Source: Streptomyces aculeolatus
GTDB lineage: Bacteria > Actinomycetota > Actinomycetes > Streptomycetales > Streptomycetaceae
Reading direction: 5' to 3'
Length of the DNA stretch: 64,000 nt
Assembly: GCF_020400605.1 (NCBI RefSeq)
Contig: NZ_JAINRD010000010.1
Location: forward strand, 1-64,000
The notes below the pieces were generated by a model. That model ran no database searches, was not told where the DNA came from, and saw only the letters and a program-made list of their open reading frames with translations. The position numbers were made by a program, and so were the translations under genes. This document shows positions 1 to 8,682 of this stretch, in pieces. Every line of letters starts with the position of its first letter. The stretch's first letter is position 1.

Positions 1-60
1 GGCCCGCGGCGGGGGGGGGGGGGGGGCGCGCCCCCCCCGGGCGGGCCCCCGCGGCCCCGT
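1..60. other. Low-complexity G-run/C-run at window edge
   Basis: Positions 11-26 are 16 consecutive G, and positions 31-38 are 8 consecutive C, inside otherwise GC-only sequence. No coding pattern is visible here. Such homopolymers are rare even in streptomycete DNA. The stretch may be a sequencing or contig-edge artefact, or a real G-rich structure-forming element upstream of the first gene. Confidence 0.6.
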
Positions 61-104
61 ACCCCCACGTGTCATGCACCGAACATTCATCGAGGAGTAA
101 ACGC

Positions 105-608
105 ATGTCCTCCAACCGCAGGGACTTCATCCGCAAGGCGGCCCCGGTGGCCGCGGTGGCCGCCGTGCCGGTGGTCGCGGGCGGCCAGGCGATGGCCAGC
201 GACAACGAGAGCAGCAGCCAGGGCAAGGGCCACGGCCGCCCGCCGCGCAAGGAGGTCCACTACCCCGGTGGCGGCGAGCCGCCGGAGAACCCCCTGTTCA
301 GCCCGATCGTGACCTACGGCAACATGGTCTTCATCTCGGGTATCGGCGCGCACTTCGAGGGCGACATCCGCGCCCACACCGACCACGTGCTCAACGAGAT
401 CGAGCGCTACCTCGAGTCGGTCGGCTCCTCCATGGAGAAGGTCCTCAAGGTCAACGTCTACCTCAACACCCTGGACGACTACGCCGGGATGAACGAGGTC
501 TTCCTCGGCCGCTGGGGCAAGGAGCCGGGCGTCCGCACCACCATCGCCGCCGCCGCCGGCATCCCCGGCGACTCCCTGGTCGAGATCGACTGCATCGCCG
601 TCATCTGA
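105..608 (+). CDS. Tat-exported RidA/YjgF-family protein
   Basis: The 167-residue product begins with a twin-arginine leader (RRDFIRKAAP, then an Ala/Val-rich segment to about residue 30), followed by a Gly/Pro-rich linker and a complete RidA/YjgF/UK114 fold. RidA proteins hydrolyse reactive enamine/imine intermediates; the arginine that anchors the substrate carboxylate is kept here (Arg144 in VRTTIAAAAG), as is the C-terminal VEIDCIAV strand. The ATG at 105 is preferred because GAGGAG lies 7 bases upstream; an earlier in-frame ATG at 69 has no such site. A secreted amidohydrolase follows at about 60 bases, so the pair may be co-transcribed. RidA enzymes are normally cytosolic, so Tat export is unusual. 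The family call is firm; the substrate is unknown. Confidence 0.85.
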   Translation: MSSNRRDFIRKAAPVAAVAAVPVVAGGQAMASDNESSSQGKGHGRPPRKEVHYPGGGEPPENPLFSPIVTYGNMVFISGIGAHFEGDIRAHTDHVLNEIERYLESVGSSMEKVLKVNVYLNTLDDYAGMNEVFLGRWGKEPGVRTTIAAAAGIPGDSLVEIDCIAVI

Positions 609-667
609 CATTCCGTAGTGCACGCGCCACCACCACCTGACACACAGAGATGGGGAATCAAGACGGC

Positions 668-2005
668 ATGCACGTGAGATCGCGAGTTTCCTGGACGGTA
701 CTTCCCGCGGCGCTGACCCTCGTACTGGGCGCCTCCACCGTCGGCGCCACGGCGCCTTCGGACGCCCAGGCCGAGGGGAAGGACGACAAGGGCGCCGCGT
801 ACGACCTCGTCATCCGGCGGGGACACGTCATCGACCCGAAGAACGGCATCGACGGCGTCCGCGACGTCGCCGTCAAGGACGGCAAGATCGCCAAGGTGGC
901 GCGGAGCATCGACGCCTCGGGGGCGGAGAAGACCGTCGACGCCAAGGGCGACTACGTCACGCCCGGTCTGATCGACATGCACGCGCACATGTTCCCGGGG
1001 CCGAAGCAGGACTACGCCAACGGCTGGCACGGCGTGGCCCCCGACGGCTTCACGCTGCGGGCGGGCGTCACCACGGCCGTGGACACCGGCTCGTCGGGCG
1101 CCAGCAACTTCGACCAGTTCAAGACCGAGGTCATCGACAAGTCGAACACCCGGGTGCTGGCCTTCCTGAACATCGTCGGCAAGGGCATGGCCGGCCACCC
1201 GTTCGAGCAGGACCTCTCGGACATGGAGCCGGGGCCCGCCGCCGAAGTGGCCAAGGCGAACCCGGGCACCGTCGTCGGCATCAAGACGGCCCACTACAAC
1301 GGCCCCGAGTGGGACCCGGTGGACAACTCCGTCAAGGCCGGCGAGGAGGCAGGCGTCCCGGTCATGGTCGACTTCGGCGCCAACACGCCGGAGCGTCCGC
1401 TGTCGCAGCTCCTCAACGAGAAGCTGCGGCCCGGCGACGTCTACTCGCACATGTTCTCCGGGCTCCGCGGCGAGCTGGGCAAGGACGGCAAGCTCAACCC
1501 GGCGATGCAGCAGGGCCGCGACCGCGGCGTGGTCTTCGAGGTCGGCCACGGCGGCGGCAGCTTCTCCTGGGACGTGGCGGTGCCGGGGATGAAGGAGGGC
1601 TTCACGCCCGACGTCATCTCCACCGACCTGCACATCTCCAGCATGAACAGCGGCATGAAGGACATGTCCAACGTCATGTCGAAGTTCCTGACGCTCGGCA
1701 TGCCGCTGGAGGACGTCATCGAGGCGTCCACCTGGACCCCGGCCCAGACCATCCAGCGTCCCGACCTGGGCAACCTGTCGGTCGGTGCGCCCGCGGACAT
1801 CGCGGTCTTCGCGCTGGAGAAGGGCAAGTTCGGCTACGTCGACAGCTTCGGCTGGCGGATCGACGGCAAGCAGAAGCTGGTCGCCGAGACCACCTTCCGC
1901 GAGGGCAAGGCCGTCTGGGACCTCAACGGCAAGGCCGCGAACGAGTGGTACCCGGGGGCGAACCCCCCGAAGGCCAGCGCGGAAGAGGACCACGAGCACC
2001 AGTAA
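668..2005 (+). CDS. Secreted amidohydrolase-family metal hydrolase
   Basis: This 445-residue protein has a Sec-type signal peptide (residues 1-30, hydrophobic LPAALTLVLGAS) and an amidohydrolase fold. The N-terminal composite beta-domain (DLVIRRGHVIDPKNG) leads into the metal motif DMHAH (His105, His107), a later GIKTAHY that may supply the bridging lysine, and a C-terminal ADIAVF strand typical of dihydroorotase/hydantoinase-like enzymes. The substrate is probably a cyclic amide or N-acyl compound, but it cannot be read from sequence. ATG 668 is chosen because it gives a compact signal peptide and has GGGGA about 11 bases upstream; ATG 650 lacks a ribosome binding site. It follows the Tat-exported RidA gene, which suggests both act outside the membrane. 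A strong terminator hairpin follows. Confidence 0.8.
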   Translation: MHVRSRVSWTVLPAALTLVLGASTVGATAPSDAQAEGKDDKGAAYDLVIRRGHVIDPKNGIDGVRDVAVKDGKIAKVARSIDASGAEKTVDAKGDYVTPGLIDMHAHMFPGPKQDYANGWHGVAPDGFTLRAGVTTAVDTGSSGASNFDQFKTEVIDKSNTRVLAFLNIVGKGMAGHPFEQDLSDMEPGPAAEVAKANPGTVVGIKTAHYNGPEWDPVDNSVKAGEEAGVPVMVDFGANTPERPLSQLLNEKLRPGDVYSHMFSGLRGELGKDGKLNPAMQQGRDRGVVFEVGHGGGSFSWDVAVPGMKEGFTPDVISTDLHISSMNSGMKDMSNVMSKFLTLGMPLEDVIEASTWTPAQTIQRPDLGNLSVGAPADIAVFALEKGKFGYVDSFGWRIDGKQKLVAETTFREGKAVWDLNGKAANEWYPGANPPKASAEEDHEHQ

Positions 2006-2022
2006 GGAACCATCCCTCCCCG

Positions 2023-2068
2023 CCCCGGAGGGCGTCCCGGCCGGCCCGAGCCGGGACGCCCTCCGGGG
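2023..2068 (+). terminator. Strong intrinsic-type hairpin
   Basis: A perfect 19-bp stem (2023-2041 with 2050-2068) closes an 8-base loop, 18 bases after the amidohydrolase stop codon. It has no U-tract, as is common for actinomycete terminators. It separates the ridA-like/amidohydrolase unit from the phosphatase unit. Confidence 0.8.
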
Positions 2069-2099
2069 CTCCGCGCTGCCCGGCCCGTACGCACCGGGG

Positions 2100-2121
2100 G
2101 TTCAACACGCGTTCGCCGCAG
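2100..2121 (+). promoter_or_regulatory. PHO-box-like direct repeat upstream of phoD
   Basis: Two adjacent 11-bp units, GTTCAACACGC and GTTCGCCGCAG, lie about 40 bases upstream of the phosphatase start. Streptomyces PhoP binds 11-bp direct repeats resembling GTTCACC plus four bases, so this fits PhoR-PhoP control. The match is by eye; unit 2 differs from the consensus at one of the seven conserved positions and so does unit 1. Confidence 0.5.
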
Positions 2122-2161
2122 GGGTCTTGACCTTGATCCAGAGCGCGCGAACACTGCACGG

Positions 2162-3766
2162 GTGTCTTCCACCTCACCCCTGCACCCCCGTTCCGGTCGC
2201 CCCGGCAGACCCGGGCGGCCCACCCGCCCCAGCAGGCGCAACGTGCTCCGGCTCACCGGCGCCCTCGCCGGGATGGCCGCCGCCGCCCAGTTCACGCCGG
2301 CGCCCGCGACCGCTGCGCCCCGGTACAGCGACAACCCCTTCACCCTCGGCGTCGCCTCCGGCGAGCCGCTGCCGGACGGCGTCGTGCTGTGGACCCGGCT
2401 GGCGCCGGTGCCGCTGGCCGAGGACGGCCTCGGCGGGATGCCGCCGAGCGACGTCGCGGTGCACTGGGAGGTCGCGGAGGACCCCGGGATGCGCCGGGTG
2501 GTGCGCCGCGGTTCGGCCGCCGCCAAGCGGGACTTCGCCCACTCCGTCCACGTCGAGGTGACCGGGCTGCGGCCCGGGCGCGAGTACTGGTACCGGTTCC
2601 GCTCCGGCGGCGAGCTGAGCGCCGTGGGCCGTACGAAGACCGCGCCGCCGGCCGGCTCGCTGACGCCCATGACGCTGGCGTTCGCCACCTGCCAGAGCTG
2701 GTCGGACGGTTTCTACACCGCCTACCGCCACCTCGCGGACCAGGACCTCGACCTGGTCGCGCACCTCGGGGACTACATCTACGAGTACCCGGTGAGCCGC
2801 ACCAGCGGCCCGCGCGGGACCGACCTGTCCGCCGCGCACAACGCCGAGACCCTGACGCTGGACCAGTACCGGCTGCGCTACGCGCTCTACCGCACCGACC
2901 CCGACCTGCAGGCCGCGCACGCCGCCGCCCCGTGGATCGCCACCGTCGACGACCACGACGTGGAGGACAACTGGGCCGGCGAGACGTCGTTCAGCGGCGC
3001 CTCCCCCGAGGACCTGCTGCGCCGCCGCGCCGCCGCCTTCCGGGCGTACTACGAGCACCTGCCGCTGCGCGCCTCCGCGCTGCCGCAGGGCCCCGACATG
3101 CGACTGCACCGCACCCTCGACTACGGCCGGCTCGCCCGCTTCCACGTCCTGGACGCCCGGCAGTTCCGCGACCCCATCGACATCACCCGCCGCGACGACC
3201 CGGCCCGCTCCATGCTCGGCGCCGCGCAGGAGCGCTGGCTGCTGGACGGCCTCGCGGACTCCGGCGCCACCTGGAACGTCCTCACCCAGCAGGTCCTGAT
3301 GATGCAGCTCGACCGGCTCACCGACCCCGGGCTGCAGCAGCTCAACGGCGACGCCTGGGACGGTTACACCGCCACCCGGGCCCGCCTCCTCGACGGGATC
3401 GCGGAGCGGCGTGTGGCCAACCCGGTGGTGCTCACCGGCGACATGCACGTCAACATGGCCGGCACCGTCACGCGGGACTTCGCCGACCCCTCCTCCCCCG
3501 CCGTGGCACCGGAGTTCGTCACCACCTCGGTCACCTCCGGCGGCAACGGGGCCGACAGCTCCCCGCAGGCCGAGGAGTGGCTGGCGGCCAACCCGCACCT
3601 GGCGTTCTACAACGGCCAGCGCGGCTACGTCCGCTGCACCGTCTCCCCCGGCGAGTGGCGCGCCGACTACCTCGTGGTCGACCGGGTCTCCGTCCCGGAC
3701 GGCTCGGTGAGCACCCGTCGCTCGTTCGTCGTGGAAGCCGGCCGGCCCGATCTGCAGGAGGCGTGA
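2162..3766 (+). CDS. phoD: Tat-secreted PhoD-like alkaline phosphatase/phosphodiesterase
   Basis: The 534-residue product has a twin-arginine leader (SRRNVLRLTG), a PhoD N-terminal fibronectin-like domain (about residues 55-155) and a metallophosphatase domain. Metal-binding motifs are visible as LGDYIYEYP, DDHDVEDNW and TGDMHVNM. PhoD enzymes release phosphate from mono- and diesters outside the cell and typically use calcium and iron. The start is GTG at 2162, the only one that places the Tat motif correctly; no clear Shine-Dalgarno is visible. A PHO-box-like repeat lies at 2100-2121. The next gene begins 2 bases after this stop, so the two form a tight operon. Confidence 0.9.
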   Translation: MSSTSPLHPRSGRPGRPGRPTRPSRRNVLRLTGALAGMAAAAQFTPAPATAAPRYSDNPFTLGVASGEPLPDGVVLWTRLAPVPLAEDGLGGMPPSDVAVHWEVAEDPGMRRVVRRGSAAAKRDFAHSVHVEVTGLRPGREYWYRFRSGGELSAVGRTKTAPPAGSLTPMTLAFATCQSWSDGFYTAYRHLADQDLDLVAHLGDYIYEYPVSRTSGPRGTDLSAAHNAETLTLDQYRLRYALYRTDPDLQAAHAAAPWIATVDDHDVEDNWAGETSFSGASPEDLLRRRAAAFRAYYEHLPLRASALPQGPDMRLHRTLDYGRLARFHVLDARQFRDPIDITRRDDPARSMLGAAQERWLLDGLADSGATWNVLTQQVLMMQLDRLTDPGLQQLNGDAWDGYTATRARLLDGIAERRVANPVVLTGDMHVNMAGTVTRDFADPSSPAVAPEFVTTSVTSGGNGADSSPQAEEWLAANPHLAFYNGQRGYVRCTVSPGEWRADYLVVDRVSVPDGSVSTRRSFVVEAGRPDLQEA

Positions 3767-3768
3767 GC

Positions 3769-5457
3769 ATGCACCGGATCCGCAGCAGGGCCGGCGCCGC
3801 CGTCGCCGCGCTCGCCGCCGTCGCCGCCGTGTCGGCGCTCACCGCCCCGGCGGCCCCCGCGGCCCCGGCCGCCACGGCAGCCGCGGGAAACAAGGCGGCG
3901 GCCGGGGAGTTGCTGGTCGTCCAGGCCAACCTCCAGGAGGCGGTACGTCCCGCTGACGCCGCCGAGACCGCGGACCTCGACAACTTCGTCACCCGGCTCA
4001 CCGCCGCCGCACCCGCGCCGCCGGACGCGCTGCTGCTCACCGAGGTACTCGGCCCCGGTGCCCGGCACGTCGCCGCGCAGCTCGGCCGCGCGACCGGGCA
4101 GCGCTACCGCGTCGCCGTCGCCCCCGGCGACAGCCCGTACCTGCCGGACGGCGCGGTGCGGGAGTCGGCGATCGTCGTCAACGCCGACACCGTGCGGACC
4201 GTGGGCACCCCCGGCTTCCACCGGGTGCAGAGCGAGGACCAGGCCTACGCCGTCGTCGAGACCCGGGCCCGTCCGGCGCTGCGGGCGCCGCTGGTCAGCG
4301 CGCACGTCGCCGGCAGCCCGGCGCCGGCCGCCGAGGCGCTCGCCGGGTTCCTCGCCGAGCGCCACCCGGCGCCGGAGGGCACGCCCCAGGTCGAGGTGCT
4401 CGGCGGCGACTTCCGCGCCGGCCGCTGCGCGGAGCCGGTGGCCTACCTGGCGATCGGCTGCGCGCCCGCCCCCTTCTGGGAGGGCCTGACCGCCGGGCGG
4501 GCGTACCGGGACACGGGGTACGAGCGCGGCGCCGAGCCCTGGTCGGCGTACCGCAACTACCTCTTCGCCCGCGGCGACGTGCGCGCCGGCCACGTCGACA
4601 CCGCCTACCGGCAGGCGCTCCCCGACGCGCAGGCGTGCAAGGAGGCGTTCGACCGCGGCGAGGGCGCGAGCGCGCCGGCCGGGTGCCGGGGCACGTACTA
4701 CGCGGACCAGCCCTTCTCCTTCGCCCGGCTCGCGGCCCCGCCGCCGGTTGCGACCGCCGTGGTCCCCGGCCGGGCCGAGATGTCGCGCTGCGAGCTGGGT
4801 GAGCGGGTGGGCGACGCGGTCGCCCGGGTCGCCAACTACACCGCGGAGCCGGTCACCCGGGAGGTCGCCGCGGAGGCCGGCGCGCCGCTCGCCGTCGCCC
4901 CGGCCACCGCGACGCTGGAGGTGCCCGCGCAGCAGGCGCGGGCCGCGCGGATCTCGCTGACCGCCGCCGCGGACACCCCGCCCGGCACCTACCCGGTGCA
5001 CGTCCGCGTCGGGGAGGAGGCGTTCACCGTGCCGGTCACCGTCACCCCCGAGTGCACGGAGCCGCGGGTGTACGCCACCAGCTGGCACTCCGGCTCCGAG
5101 CCGGAGCGCGCGGTGGACGGCGACCCGAACACCTTCTGGCACTCGGAGTACGTCCCGGTCACGCCGCTGCCGCAGTCGCTCACGCTGAACCTGGGCGAGG
5201 TGCGGCCGGTGACGGAGGTGACGTACCAGCCGCGCGTCGACGGCAACCTCAACGGCACGATCCTGCAGTACAAGGTGTACGTCTCCGCCGACGGCAGGGA
5301 GTTCACCGAGGTCGCGGCCGGCATCTGGGAGCGCGACGCGCGGCTGAAGACCGCCTCCTTCGCGGCGGCCGACGCCCGGTACGTACGCCTGGAGGCGCAC
5401 ACGGCCAGCGGCGGGAGCTACGCCTCCGCGGCCGAGGTCACCGCGGGCGCGCCGTAG
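3769..5457 (+). CDS. Secreted EEP-like protein with NEW3-like and discoidin (F5/8C) domains
   Basis: 562 residues with a Sec signal peptide (residues 1-40). The N-terminal part (ELLVVQANLQEAV, PDALLLTEVLG, VLGGDFRAG) has the spacing of an endonuclease/exonuclease/phosphatase fold, but I cannot identify a complete catalytic set. A NEW3-like beta-sandwich follows around residues 335-425 (ATATLEVPAQQ, PPGTYPVHVRVG). The C-terminus is a coagulation factor 5/8 type C domain (SGSEPERAVDGDPNTFW through DARYVRLEAH), a carbohydrate- or surface-binding module. It starts at ATG 3769, 2 bases after phoD, with GGAG about 10 bases upstream. A secreted phosphodiesterase working with PhoD is plausible. Domain calls at the C-terminus are firm; the N-terminal enzymatic role is inferred. 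Confidence 0.7.
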   Translation: MHRIRSRAGAAVAALAAVAAVSALTAPAAPAAPAATAAAGNKAAAGELLVVQANLQEAVRPADAAETADLDNFVTRLTAAAPAPPDALLLTEVLGPGARHVAAQLGRATGQRYRVAVAPGDSPYLPDGAVRESAIVVNADTVRTVGTPGFHRVQSEDQAYAVVETRARPALRAPLVSAHVAGSPAPAAEALAGFLAERHPAPEGTPQVEVLGGDFRAGRCAEPVAYLAIGCAPAPFWEGLTAGRAYRDTGYERGAEPWSAYRNYLFARGDVRAGHVDTAYRQALPDAQACKEAFDRGEGASAPAGCRGTYYADQPFSFARLAAPPPVATAVVPGRAEMSRCELGERVGDAVARVANYTAEPVTREVAAEAGAPLAVAPATATLEVPAQQARAARISLTAAADTPPGTYPVHVRVGEEAFTVPVTVTPECTEPRVYATSWHSGSEPERAVDGDPNTFWHSEYVPVTPLPQSLTLNLGEVRPVTEVTYQPRVDGNLNGTILQYKVYVSADGREFTEVAAGIWERDARLKTASFAAADARYVRLEAHTASGGSYASAAEVTAGAP

Positions 5458-5478
5458 GGGCGGACCCGGCGGGCGGGG

Positions 5479-7035
5479 TCAGGCGGTGCCGCGGAACGCG
5501 CGCAGCACCGCCTGGCCCTTGGCGTTGTCCGCGATGACGTAGACCGTGCTGCCGTCCCAGGCGTACGTGGCGGTGGACGGCGAGCCCATCGACTGGCCCT
5601 TTGCCGCGAGCGCGCCGACGATCTTCGTCTTGCCGGTGCGCACGGCGTACTCCGTCAGCTCCAGGTGGAAGCCCTCCTCGGGCTTCGCGCTGGCGATGAG
5701 CCGGCCGTCGGCGGAGTCGTAGCCGATCATCTGGAGGTAGGCGCTCTCCGGCGTCTTCCACAGCAGCCCGCCCGACTTCAGGTCCACGGCGGCGAAGTGC
5801 ACGTTGTCCCTGTACTCGGCGACGAGCACCCCGTCCTCGGTCACGAACGTGGTGTGCTCCTCGAACTGCAGCTCGGCGAGGTCGCCGGCGAGCGGGATGA
5901 GCTTGCCCTGCTTGCCGTCGTCGGTGAAGGACTGCACGAACCGGTTCTCCTCGTCGTCCTGGAGGAGCACGGTCAGCGGGTTCTCGCCCAGGATGCGCTG
6001 GACGTCGAGGTCGACGCCGGGGAAGCGCCACGGGTCGTCGCCGCCGCGGGTGTCCAGGACGGTGAGCTGGTTGCGCGGGGAGACGTCGGTGCACTCGCTG
6101 CTGCCGACGGCGTGCTCGTCGCCGAGGACGAGGGAGGAGTCGCACTCCCGGCCGCGGGAGGTGAAGTCGAGGCCCTGGCCGCCGCCCTTGGCGTTCCAGT
6201 TGTTGACGTAGGTGCCGATGTTGGTGCTGATGGTGGAGTCGTTGACGGTGAGCACAGGGTTGCTGGTGCCGATGTCCTCGGCGAGGTTCTCCGACCACAG
6301 CACGGTGCCGGTGTCGACCTCGATGGCCGCGAGGTACGCGCAGTCGTCGCCGCCGGCGTCGAAGGCGACGGCGCCGATGCCGCCGGGGCTGATCCGCCGG
6401 GACATGGCGCACAGCTCGCCGGCGCGCTTCGGCGGCTTCACCTTCCACTTCTCCTTGCCGGAGCGTACGTCGTACGCGCGCATGCCGCCGTCCTCGTCGC
6501 CGTAGACGACGTGGTCGCCGGCCGGCCAGAGGCCGGGCAGGCTGCTGGAGTCGCCGGCGGCGACGTGGGTCCCCTGCAGCGGAGTCGACCACAGTTGTTC
6601 CAGCGCGTTGCCGGGCAGTTCGTCCTGTGCGCTGCCGCCGCTGCCGCTGCCACCGTCGTCGTCGGAGAGGAGGACGATCGCGCCGCCGCCGACGAGCACG
6701 GCGAGGACGACGACCACGGAGAGCACGACGGCGAGGGCCTTGCCGCCGCCGGACCCCGGCGGGGGCGGCGGGGGCGGCGCGTAGTGGGCATGCTGCGGGG
6801 CCGCGGGTCCGGGCTGCCCGGGCATGCCCGGGGCAGCCATCGGCCCGGGGTGTCCCTGCGGTGCGTACGGCCCGCCGGCCGGCTGCTGCGGGACCTGCGG
6901 AGGCCCGGCGGGCGCAGGTCCCGCGGGCGGGGGCCCGGGCGGCGGGGCGGGCGTGCCGGGTGGCACGCCGGGGCCGTTCGGCGGGGGCGGCCCGAAGCCG
7001 CCCGGTTGCCCGCCCTGCCCGTACTCGTCAGCCAT
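5479..7035 (-). CDS. Membrane-anchored PQQ-like beta-propeller protein
   Basis: The 518-residue protein has a long Pro/Gly/Gln-rich cytoplasmic N-terminus (about 110 residues), one transmembrane segment (ALAVVLSVVVVLAVLVGGG) and an external domain of repeated PQQ-like beta-propeller blades, for example DVRSGKEKWKVK, EVDTGTVLWSENL and DLKSGGLLWKTPES. Acidic DDDGGSGSGG linker follows the membrane segment. Proteins of this type are common in streptomycetes, have no known enzymatic activity and probably serve as scaffolds. The start at 7035 is preferred because GGGGGGA lies 7 bases upstream; longer in-frame versions encode implausible leaders. It converges on the discoidin protein gene with 21 bases between them. 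Confidence 0.8.
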   Translation of the reverse strand: MADEYGQGGQPGGFGPPPPNGPGVPPGTPAPPPGPPPAGPAPAGPPQVPQQPAGGPYAPQGHPGPMAAPGMPGQPGPAAPQHAHYAPPPPPPPGSGGGKALAVVLSVVVVLAVLVGGGAIVLLSDDDGGSGSGGSAQDELPGNALEQLWSTPLQGTHVAAGDSSSLPGLWPAGDHVVYGDEDGGMRAYDVRSGKEKWKVKPPKRAGELCAMSRRISPGGIGAVAFDAGGDDCAYLAAIEVDTGTVLWSENLAEDIGTSNPVLTVNDSTISTNIGTYVNNWNAKGGGQGLDFTSRGRECDSSLVLGDEHAVGSSECTDVSPRNQLTVLDTRGGDDPWRFPGVDLDVQRILGENPLTVLLQDDEENRFVQSFTDDGKQGKLIPLAGDLAELQFEEHTTFVTEDGVLVAEYRDNVHFAAVDLKSGGLLWKTPESAYLQMIGYDSADGRLIASAKPEEGFHLELTEYAVRTGKTKIVGALAAKGQSMGSPSTATYAWDGSTVYVIADNAKGQAVLRAFRGTA

Positions 7036-7134
7036 GCTGTGTCCCCCCAGGCCCTGTGTCGCCCCGCGTCCCCCGCCGATCGGCGCCCCATCGTAGAGGC
7101 TCGGACGGCGGCGTTCACCCGGGGACCCGGAAAG

Positions 7135-7163
7135 CCCGGTCCGGCGCCAACGGCCGGTCCGGG
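7135..7163. terminator. Possible terminator downstream of the S1 protease
   Basis: An 11-bp stem with one T-T mismatch (7135-7145 with 7153-7163) lies between the protease stop and the start of the beta-propeller gene. It may end transcription from the protease, but the mismatch and distance make this weak. Confidence 0.35.
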
Positions 7164-7320
7164 CAGGCGGGTCGGCACCGTCGAGGAGGCCGGCCGCGGG
7201 ACGCGGCACGGCCGGAGAGCACACCCCCAGGGGCCCTCCGGCCGCATTGCCGCCGCGGCGTCTTTCATCCCCTTTTCAGCCGGTCCGCGCGGTGCTGCGG
7301 TGGTGCCGTCCTGCCCTCAG

Positions 7321-8670
7321 TCAGACGGCCTGCCACAGCGCCGGCACGTTCGGCGGCTCCCAGCCCGGCATGGCCTGATGGCCCTGGAGGCACCGGTAGG
7401 TGGTGTCGCCGTACGTGACGGTGTCACCTGCCTGGTAGACGGTGCCGGTCGCCCAGGTGCCGCCGGGCGGGTCGGTGGGCGGGTCGGTCGGCCCGCCGTC
7501 CTCGGTGGTCAGGGTCAGCCCGTAGACCTGGAGGGCGGCGTTGACGGGCTGGAAGTACGTGGTGCCGCCGCTGCTGCAGTTGCCGGAGCCGCCGGAGGTC
7601 ATGCCCTGGGCCTGGGTGCCGGAGATGAACGAGCCGCCGGAGTCGCCGGGTTCGGCGCACACGTTGGTCCGGGTCACCGGGCTGACCGTGCCCTGCGGGT
7701 AGGTGACGCTGGAGTTGCGCTGCTGGATCGTGCCGCAGTGCCAGCCGGTGGTGGAGCCGGAGCGGCACACCGCGGCGCGTTCGACGGCTTCGGTGGAGCC
7801 CTCGACCCGCTTGGTGCCGGTGCCGTAGCCGTTGACCGTGGGGGTCGGGGTCCACTGGCTGTTGGTGCCGACCCAGGCGTAGTCGCGGCCGGGGAAGGTC
7901 GAGCCCTGGAAGCTGCCCTGGGCCTGCTGGTTGACCCCCCTGGTGGTGGCGCCCGCGGTGCCGCAGTGGCCCGCGGTGACGAAGCCGTTCTGGCCGCCGC
8001 CGCGGGTCACGGCGAAGCCGACGGAACAGCGGCTGCCGGAGCCGATGTAGTAGGCGTCGCCGCCGACGATGTCGGCGTAGGTACGGGGCTTCTCGTCGGA
8101 CCGCTGGACCTTCAGCAGGCTCGCGTCCACCCCGGCCGCGGCGGCGAAGCGCTCGGCCGCGGCGGGCCTGGAGGTGTGCAGGACCACGCGGTTGGCGGTG
8201 GTGTCCACGTACCAGACGGGTACGTGGGCGGGCGAGGAGCGCTCGGCGATCCGGTCCAGGTCGGCCTTGGCCGCGTCCAGTTCGGCGAGGCTGTGGTCGA
8301 CGACCTTCGCCCGGGCTCCTTCGTCGGCGATCCTCGGCGCTTCGGTGGCGTCGGTCGTCGCCACCACAACGTCGGCGGAGGTCTTGCCCGACACCCACGC
8401 TCCCCCGTAGCTGCGGCCCAGCGAGAGCCGCAGCGTGCCGGCGACGGCGCCGGCCTCGCTCTCGTTGGCCAGGCGTCTCTCCGCCTGGTCCGCGGTGAGG
8501 CCGAGATCCCGCTGCATCGCCTTGAGCAGGCCCGGGGAGTACTGCCCCGAGGCCGAGTCGGGCGTACCCGGGGAGTCGGACCCGAAGGCCGATCCCTGGA
8601 GCCCGGCGAGGACGAGCGCGCCGATGGCGACGGTGGCGCCGGCCGCGCCCATGACCCGTTTGTGGAGCAT
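7321..8670 (-). CDS. Streptogrisin-like S1 protease with C-terminal chitin-binding module
   Basis: 449 residues: Sec signal peptide (1-30), an alpha-lytic-type pro-domain (about 40-195), a chymotrypsin-fold protease and a C-terminal CBM5/12. The catalytic triad is His235 (FVTAGHCGT), Asp263 (GRDYAW) and Ser344 (PGDSGGS); the mature enzyme probably starts near IVGGDAYYIG (201-210). A Pro/Thr linker (PTDPPTDPPGG) joins the CBM, which ends PGWEPPNVPALWQAV. Such enzymes resemble streptogrisin C, which also carries a chitin-binding tail. The pro-domain acts as an intramolecular chaperone in this family. AAGGAG lies 6 bases upstream of the ATG. The CBM is about 85% identical to that of the dioxygenase at 10882, an unusual case of module sharing. 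Confidence 0.93.
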   Translation of the reverse strand: MLHKRVMGAAGATVAIGALVLAGLQGSAFGSDSPGTPDSASGQYSPGLLKAMQRDLGLTADQAERRLANESEAGAVAGTLRLSLGRSYGGAWVSGKTSADVVVATTDATEAPRIADEGARAKVVDHSLAELDAAKADLDRIAERSSPAHVPVWYVDTTANRVVLHTSRPAAAERFAAAAGVDASLLKVQRSDEKPRTYADIVGGDAYYIGSGSRCSVGFAVTRGGGQNGFVTAGHCGTAGATTRGVNQQAQGSFQGSTFPGRDYAWVGTNSQWTPTPTVNGYGTGTKRVEGSTEAVERAAVCRSGSTTGWHCGTIQQRNSSVTYPQGTVSPVTRTNVCAEPGDSGGSFISGTQAQGMTSGGSGNCSSGGTTYFQPVNAALQVYGLTLTTEDGGPTDPPTDPPGGTWATGTVYQAGDTVTYGDTTYRCLQGHQAMPGWEPPNVPALWQAV

Positions 8671-8682
8671 GGAAGTCTCCTT

